Part shown: in pieces, positions 1 through 5,526 of the stretch
Numbering within the stretch: the first letter of the stretch is position 1
Layout of the letters: each line of letters begins with the position of its first letter
Source: Clostridiales bacterium
GTDB taxonomy: Bacteria; Bacillota; Clostridia; Christensenellales; Aristaeellaceae
Assembly: GCA_004556985.1 (NCBI GenBank)
Contig: SFFC01000152.1
Span: 1 to 5,526, forward strand
DNA length: 5,526 nucleotides
Reading direction: 5' to 3'
Notes under the pieces: model-generated
Told to the model about the DNA's origin: nothing
What the model saw: the letters and a program-made list of their open reading frames with translations, nothing else
Database searches by the model: none
Program-made: the position numbers and the translations under genes

Positions 1-1037
1 GTCACGCAGGCGAGCGCGCCGTCGCAGGGCATCGCCAGGCTCTGCACCCGGCATTCGCCCTCGCCCCACAGCGCGCGCAGGATCTCGACGGGCCGCACGC
101 TCACAAGGCCGCTGCGGCGGATCTGATCCCAGGCCTTGAGCCCCTCCGGGCGCATCGGGCCATGCACGGTCAGCAGCGCGAGGTTGCGCTTGCGCAGCTC
201 GTAATCCGCCAGGCCGACGCCCGAGGAGGGCAGCACCGTGCGCCGCGGGCTCAGGTCGGTATCCGCGAGGAATTCGTCCTGCGTGACGCGGTCACCCGCG
301 GGAATCGCGCCGTACCAGTCGATGTACTGCGCGGAAAGCTCCTCGCGGCTGTCGCGCTTCATCTCCTCCATGCAGCGGGGGATCAAATCGACACCGCGCG
401 CCGTGTCGCGCAGCTGCGTCACCCAGGCAAAGTCCGGCAGGCCCGCACAAGTGATGCGCACATTGTCCTCCGCCAGGCCCAGGTAGAGCGCCAGGCGGCG
501 CTTCGTCTGCTCCGCCGTCGCGCTGACGCCGAGCGTTCGCACGCCGAAAAAGCGCTGCGCGCATTCGCAGGCGCGCGCCAGCGGCAGCCCGGAATGCCCG
601 TTGCCGCAGAGGATCAGCAGCGCGTCTGGGCATTCCTGCGCCATCTGCTCCGCCAGATCCGCGATGAAATCGAGCGTGCGCAGCGTCTGCATCGCGCCGC
701 CGATCCCGCCGCGCAGGCGAACCTGCTTGCCCAGGCCGACGGCATCCAGCGACTCAAAGTCCTTCTTCCAGGCCGCCTCGTCGAGAAAGTCCGAGCAGAC
801 GATCACGGCGTCGGCGGAAAAGACCGCCTTGTGCAGCTGGGTCGTGTAATAAAACCGCGCCTCCACGCCGAAGCATTTGGCCAGCGCCTGCGCGCCGCGC
901 GCGGAAAGCTCCGCCATGTCCAGATCGGCGTCGACCATCCAGATCTCCACAGGCATGCGGTAGCGCACAAACAGATCCTCGAAAATGGCGGGGGCAAAAT
1001 GATATGCCCCCGCGCCGGCTACGACAATTTTTCTCAT
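1..1037 (-). CDS. GH4-like NAD-binding protein with lost active-site residues, C-terminus cut by window edge
   Basis: The ATG at 1037 opens a frame that runs off the left edge, with 345 codons visible. Family members are ~430-460 residues, so about 80-110 are missing. The N-terminus KIVVAGAGAYHF plus EDLF (residues 3-23) is the GH4/LDH-like Rossmann NAD-binding motif. WMVDAD (33-38) is the adenosine-binding acidic strand end. GGIGGAMQTLR (110-120) matches the family GPGG...LR motif. GLPDFAWVTQL...VDLIP (199-220) aligns with GxNHFxW...DLLP, and YGAIPAGDRVTQDEF (242-256) with YGAIPAAGDRHLAEF of the LplD-like (alpha-galacturonidase) branch. GH4 enzymes hydrolyse glycosides by an NAD- and Mn-dependent redox mechanism. 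Here the metal-binding Cys (CH motif), the NH histidine, the DRH histidine and the TNP motif all appear replaced (VSAT, PD, DRV, GNG). Hydrolase activity is therefore doubtful, and an NAD(P)-dependent oxidoreductase or sensor is possible. The start lies 2 nt after the upstream stop, suggesting translational coupling. Confidence 0.88.
   Translation of the reverse strand, partial: MRKIVVAGAGAYHFAPAIFEDLFVRYRMPVEIWMVDADLDMAELSARGAQALAKCFGVEARFYYTTQLHKAVFSADAVIVCSDFLDEAAWKKDFESLDAVGLGKQVRLRGGIGGAMQTLRTLDFIADLAEQMAQECPDALLILCGNGHSGLPLARACECAQRFFGVRTLGVSATAEQTKRRLALYLGLAEDNVRITCAGLPDFAWVTQLRDTARGVDLIPRCMEEMKRDSREELSAQYIDWYGAIPAGDRVTQDEFLADTDLSPRRTVLPSSGVGLADYELRKRNLALLTVHGPMRPEGLKAWDQIRRSGLVSVRPVEILRALWGEGECRVQSLAMPCDGALACV
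988..1013 (-). repeat. Perfect 9-bp inverted repeat (hairpin) in the first codons of the GH4-like gene
   Basis: The arms GCGGGGGCA (988-996 on the plus strand) and TGCCCCCGC (1005-1013) are exact reverse complements separated by 8 nt. In the mRNA this is a GC-rich stem-loop over codons 9-17, about 24 nt into the coding sequence, followed 3' by CATTTTCG with only four T. It could slow early elongation or act as a weak attenuator. It could equally be a coincidence of the codons for the conserved GAGA and FAPA stretches in a GC-rich genome. The inverted repeat is seen directly; any function is inference. Confidence 0.5.
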
Positions 1038-1039
1038 CT

Positions 1040-2899
1040 TCAATATACTTCCTCGGGCATCGTCGCCACATATACAAGCGATACGCCTCCCTGCCCATCG
1101 CGCTCCACGCGGTACAGGGAGTTTTCGCGCAGCTGCGCGCCGTCCTGCGTCAGCGGGGCGTAGCGGTCGTCGATGACCGCCGGGGCATCCTGCTCCTCCA
1201 CAGGCTCAAGCGCCGCCACGAACACATGGGTGTAGCCGCCGCGCTCAAGCTCCGCGCGCACGGCTTCGCAGTCGCCCATCCACGGCGCCTGCGCCCATCT
1301 CTCCTGCAGCAGGCCCAGATTGAGCACATCCGCCATCGCATAGCGCAGCGACATGAAGTCGTAGGTGCCCATGCACAGCAGCTGCGGCTGCTCCTGACCG
1401 GCGAGCTCACCCTTGAGGAAGGCCGCCTGCCGGTCGGTCATATCCCGCGCCCAGATCGTCCGATAGGCATAGTTCCGCGTGACAAACGTGTGATACGTCA
1501 TATCCATGTGGCTGAGCGGCAAAAAGACGACGGCCGCCGCGCAGATCGCCGCGCTTCTCATCCGATGGCGGCTCGTCTCCTGTCCGTCAAGCAGCATCGA
1601 GCAGGCCATCAGGCCCGTCCAGAGCGCGGGCAGGATCATATAGCGGTCCGCCTCGTTGAGCCGGATGACCTCCCATTCCTCAAAGAAGAAGTAATACGAG
1701 AGGACGATCATCAGGACGTAGAGCACGTTCGCCGTCCAGATGCCGGTCCATGTGCGAAGCGCGGCGCGCCGGTCAGCGGCGACCGCGATCTGCACGCCAC
1801 CAAGCAGCAGCAGGAAGGCATAGACCGTCGCGCAGGTACCAAAGCCATAGGCGGTATACACGCCCGCCTGCGAGAGATGGAAGCCGAAGAAGAACTCGAC
1901 AAACCGGGCGGGAATCGTTTTGTAATTCTCGCTGATCGTGCCGTCCAGCAAGCCCTTGAGGTTCTGCATGAAGTAGGAGGGCGACGCCGTCGCTTCGATG
2001 CCCTGCACGCGGCAGTAGACCGTGTAGGACGCGCAGGCGGCCGCTGCCAGCAGCAGCATGCGCGCGCAGCGGCGCGCCTCGTCCCGCTCCCGCCTGGCGA
2101 TCAGGCGAGCGAGGAGCATCAGCGCGAGAATCACGATGCCCGTATTCTTCATCATCGCGAGCATGACCGCCGCCAGACAATCGCCGGCATCGTCGATCCA
2201 TGCGCGCTCCCCGCTGCGCCGCACGACGAGCATCGCCGCCAGCAGGCCGATGACCGGCTCCGAGAAGAGCCGCAGAAAGCCCAGCGGGAAAAAGACCATC
2301 ATGCACAGGAAGAGGAGCGGGACGCCCAGGCGCTGCGCGCCCTTGCCGTTTTCCGGCACCAGGCCCAGCATCAGCCCGAACGTCAGCAGGCCATAGCCGA
2401 AATAGGCGATGCCCTCCCGATAGGAAAACAGCGTGCAGGCGAGCGAGGGAAGCATCGCGCCGGCCGGCGGATAAGTAAACATCAGCAGCGGCGCGCCGCG
2501 CCCCGCGCGGGGCAGCTCGTTGTACTGCGCGATCAGCTTGACGATCAGCCCCCAATGGCTGTGCTCGTCGTAGGAATAATAGACGCGCTTGCTGCAGGCA
2601 TAGTAGAAGAGCGGCACGCTGAGCAGAAACAGCACGCACGGCAGGCCGAAAAAGCTGGCCGCCTTCTTTATGCTCCCCACGCGGATCAGCGTCCACAGCC
2701 ACGCCGCCGCGCTGAGCGCCGCCACGAGGCCCACGCCCCAGGAAAAGGGGAAGAAATAGCCCACCAGAATCAGCAGCAGGCTCTGCGCGCAAAGGACAGG
2801 GGGGAGCGTGCGCTCCACCCTCCATCCCCTTGACACATACGCAGCGGCAGACGGGCCGAGCAGGATCAGCACCAGAGCGGCCATCTTCAGCTTAATCAT
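1040..2899 (-). CDS. Polytopic membrane protein, putative GT-C-type glycosyltransferase
   Basis: This is a complete 619-residue integral membrane protein. I see roughly 11-13 hydrophobic segments, approximately at residues 6-22, 33-50, 53-72, 83-100, 143-160, 166-181, 190-226 (probably two), 238-265, 280-296, 346-375, 385-405, 420-437 and 447-463. A soluble C-terminal region follows (~464-619). The first large loop carries YSYDEHSHWG (~108-117), followed by a YPPAG motif (~143-147). An acidic pair in the first extracytoplasmic loop is the usual catalytic/metal-site arrangement of lipid-phosphosugar-dependent GT-C enzymes (PMT/ArnT-like), and similar DE-x-SHWG...YPP proteins occur in Bacillota envelope loci. 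KNTG (~251-254) and LNEADRYMILP (~414-424) also fit such a protein. These family parallels are from memory, and the donor and acceptor are unknown. The start at 2899 is supported by AAAGGA seven bases upstream; a second Met at codon 6 is less well placed. It lies 34 nt after ileS and 2 nt before the GH4-like gene. An O-antigen-polymerase-like role is the alternative. Confidence 0.85.
   Translation of the reverse strand: MIKLKMAALVLILLGPSAAAYVSRGWRVERTLPPVLCAQSLLLILVGYFFPFSWGVGLVAALSAAAWLWTLIRVGSIKKAASFFGLPCVLFLLSVPLFYYACSKRVYYSYDEHSHWGLIVKLIAQYNELPRAGRGAPLLMFTYPPAGAMLPSLACTLFSYREGIAYFGYGLLTFGLMLGLVPENGKGAQRLGVPLLFLCMMVFFPLGFLRLFSEPVIGLLAAMLVVRRSGERAWIDDAGDCLAAVMLAMMKNTGIVILALMLLARLIARRERDEARRCARMLLLAAAACASYTVYCRVQGIEATASPSYFMQNLKGLLDGTISENYKTIPARFVEFFFGFHLSQAGVYTAYGFGTCATVYAFLLLLGGVQIAVAADRRAALRTWTGIWTANVLYVLMIVLSYYFFFEEWEVIRLNEADRYMILPALWTGLMACSMLLDGQETSRHRMRSAAICAAAVVFLPLSHMDMTYHTFVTRNYAYRTIWARDMTDRQAAFLKGELAGQEQPQLLCMGTYDFMSLRYAMADVLNLGLLQERWAQAPWMGDCEAVRAELERGGYTHVFVAALEPVEEQDAPAVIDDRYAPLTQDGAQLRENSLYRVERDGQGGVSLVYVATMPEEVY
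1048..1054 (-). promoter_or_regulatory. Ribosome binding site of the GH4-like gene, inside the membrane-protein gene
   Basis: GAGGAAG reads on the minus strand 10 nt before the ATG at 1037, and lies within the last codons (Pro-Glu-Glu-Val-Tyr) of the upstream gene. The upstream stop TGA (1042-1040) is separated from the ATG by only AG. This is the only Shine-Dalgarno-like sequence near the start, and the spacing is slightly long. Ribosomes finishing the membrane gene could re-initiate here. Confidence 0.7.
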
Positions 2900-2906
2900 C
2901 GGGTTA

Positions 2907-2912
2907 TCCTTT
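2907..2912 (-). promoter_or_regulatory. Ribosome binding site of the membrane-protein gene
   Basis: AAAGGA on the minus strand lies 7 nt before the ATG at 2899. This favours that ATG over the in-frame Met five codons later. It sits in the 34-nt ileS-membrane gap (2900-2933), which shows no convincing -35/-10 pair and no hairpin followed by a T-run. The gene is therefore probably read through from ileS. Confidence 0.75.
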
Positions 2913-2933
2913 CTTGGCGCGCTCAGGCCCGTT

Positions 2934-5526
<2,593 letters not shown>

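Noticed and set aside
162..1163. 333-codon open frame on the plus strand, opposite the GH4-like gene
   Set aside because: Antisense shadow: the minus-strand frame shows conserved GH4 motifs from its start codon on, while this one is Arg/Gln/Ala-rich with no motif.
2500..2513. 14-nt perfect palindrome of G and C
   Set aside because: It sits in mid-coding sequence (Pro-Arg-Ala-Gly-Arg-Gly-Ala codons) in a GC-rich gene, with no T-run or other regulatory context. It is likely chance.
1773..2825. 350-codon minus-strand frame inside the membrane-protein gene
   Set aside because: It is an out-of-frame shadow, rich in Arg, Ala and Pro, without membrane segments or a ribosome binding site. The 619-residue frame has clear hydrophobic segments and a good start.
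1004..2833. 609-codon open frame on the plus strand, opposite the membrane-protein gene
   Set aside because: It is wholly antisense to a well-supported membrane protein. Its translation is a low-complexity Arg/His/Gln/Ala-rich mix with no recognisable domain, as expected for the complement of a GC-rich, Leu/Ala-rich gene.

Overview
The window suggests a GC-rich anaerobic Bacillota (class Clostridia; a Christensenellales- or Oscillospirales-like gut bacterium is the best guess). The clues are the clostridial-looking long type-2 isoleucyl-tRNA synthetase, GNN/CNN-rich codons with strong G/C third positions, and purine-rich Shine-Dalgarno sites. The lineage is inferred from sequence style, not from a search.

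Layout: all coding capacity is on the minus strand, so transcription runs from position 5526 towards 1. Three genes follow one another with almost no spacing. (1) 5526-2934 is ileS, lacking its N-terminus at the right edge. (2) 2899-1040 is a complete 619-residue polytopic membrane protein that looks like a GT-C-type glycosyltransferase. (3) 1037-1 is the N-terminal ~345 residues of a glycoside-hydrolase-family-4-like NAD-binding protein, cut by the left edge. The ileS-to-membrane gap is 34 nt with no terminator or promoter that I can see. The membrane-to-GH4 gap is 2 nt, with the GH4 ribosome binding site inside the membrane gene. This looks like one transcription unit.

Function: ileS is a housekeeping translation gene. 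The two downstream genes suggest envelope or sugar metabolism, but nothing here identifies a substrate. The most interesting point is that the GH4-like protein keeps the Rossmann NAD motif and the overall family alignment, yet has lost every metal-ligand and catalytic signature position I can align. It may be a non-hydrolytic NAD-dependent enzyme or a sensor. A perfect 9-bp inverted repeat also lies in its first 20 codons. No RNA genes, CRISPR arrays, mobile elements or phage genes were seen, and the long plus-strand open frames are antisense shadows.
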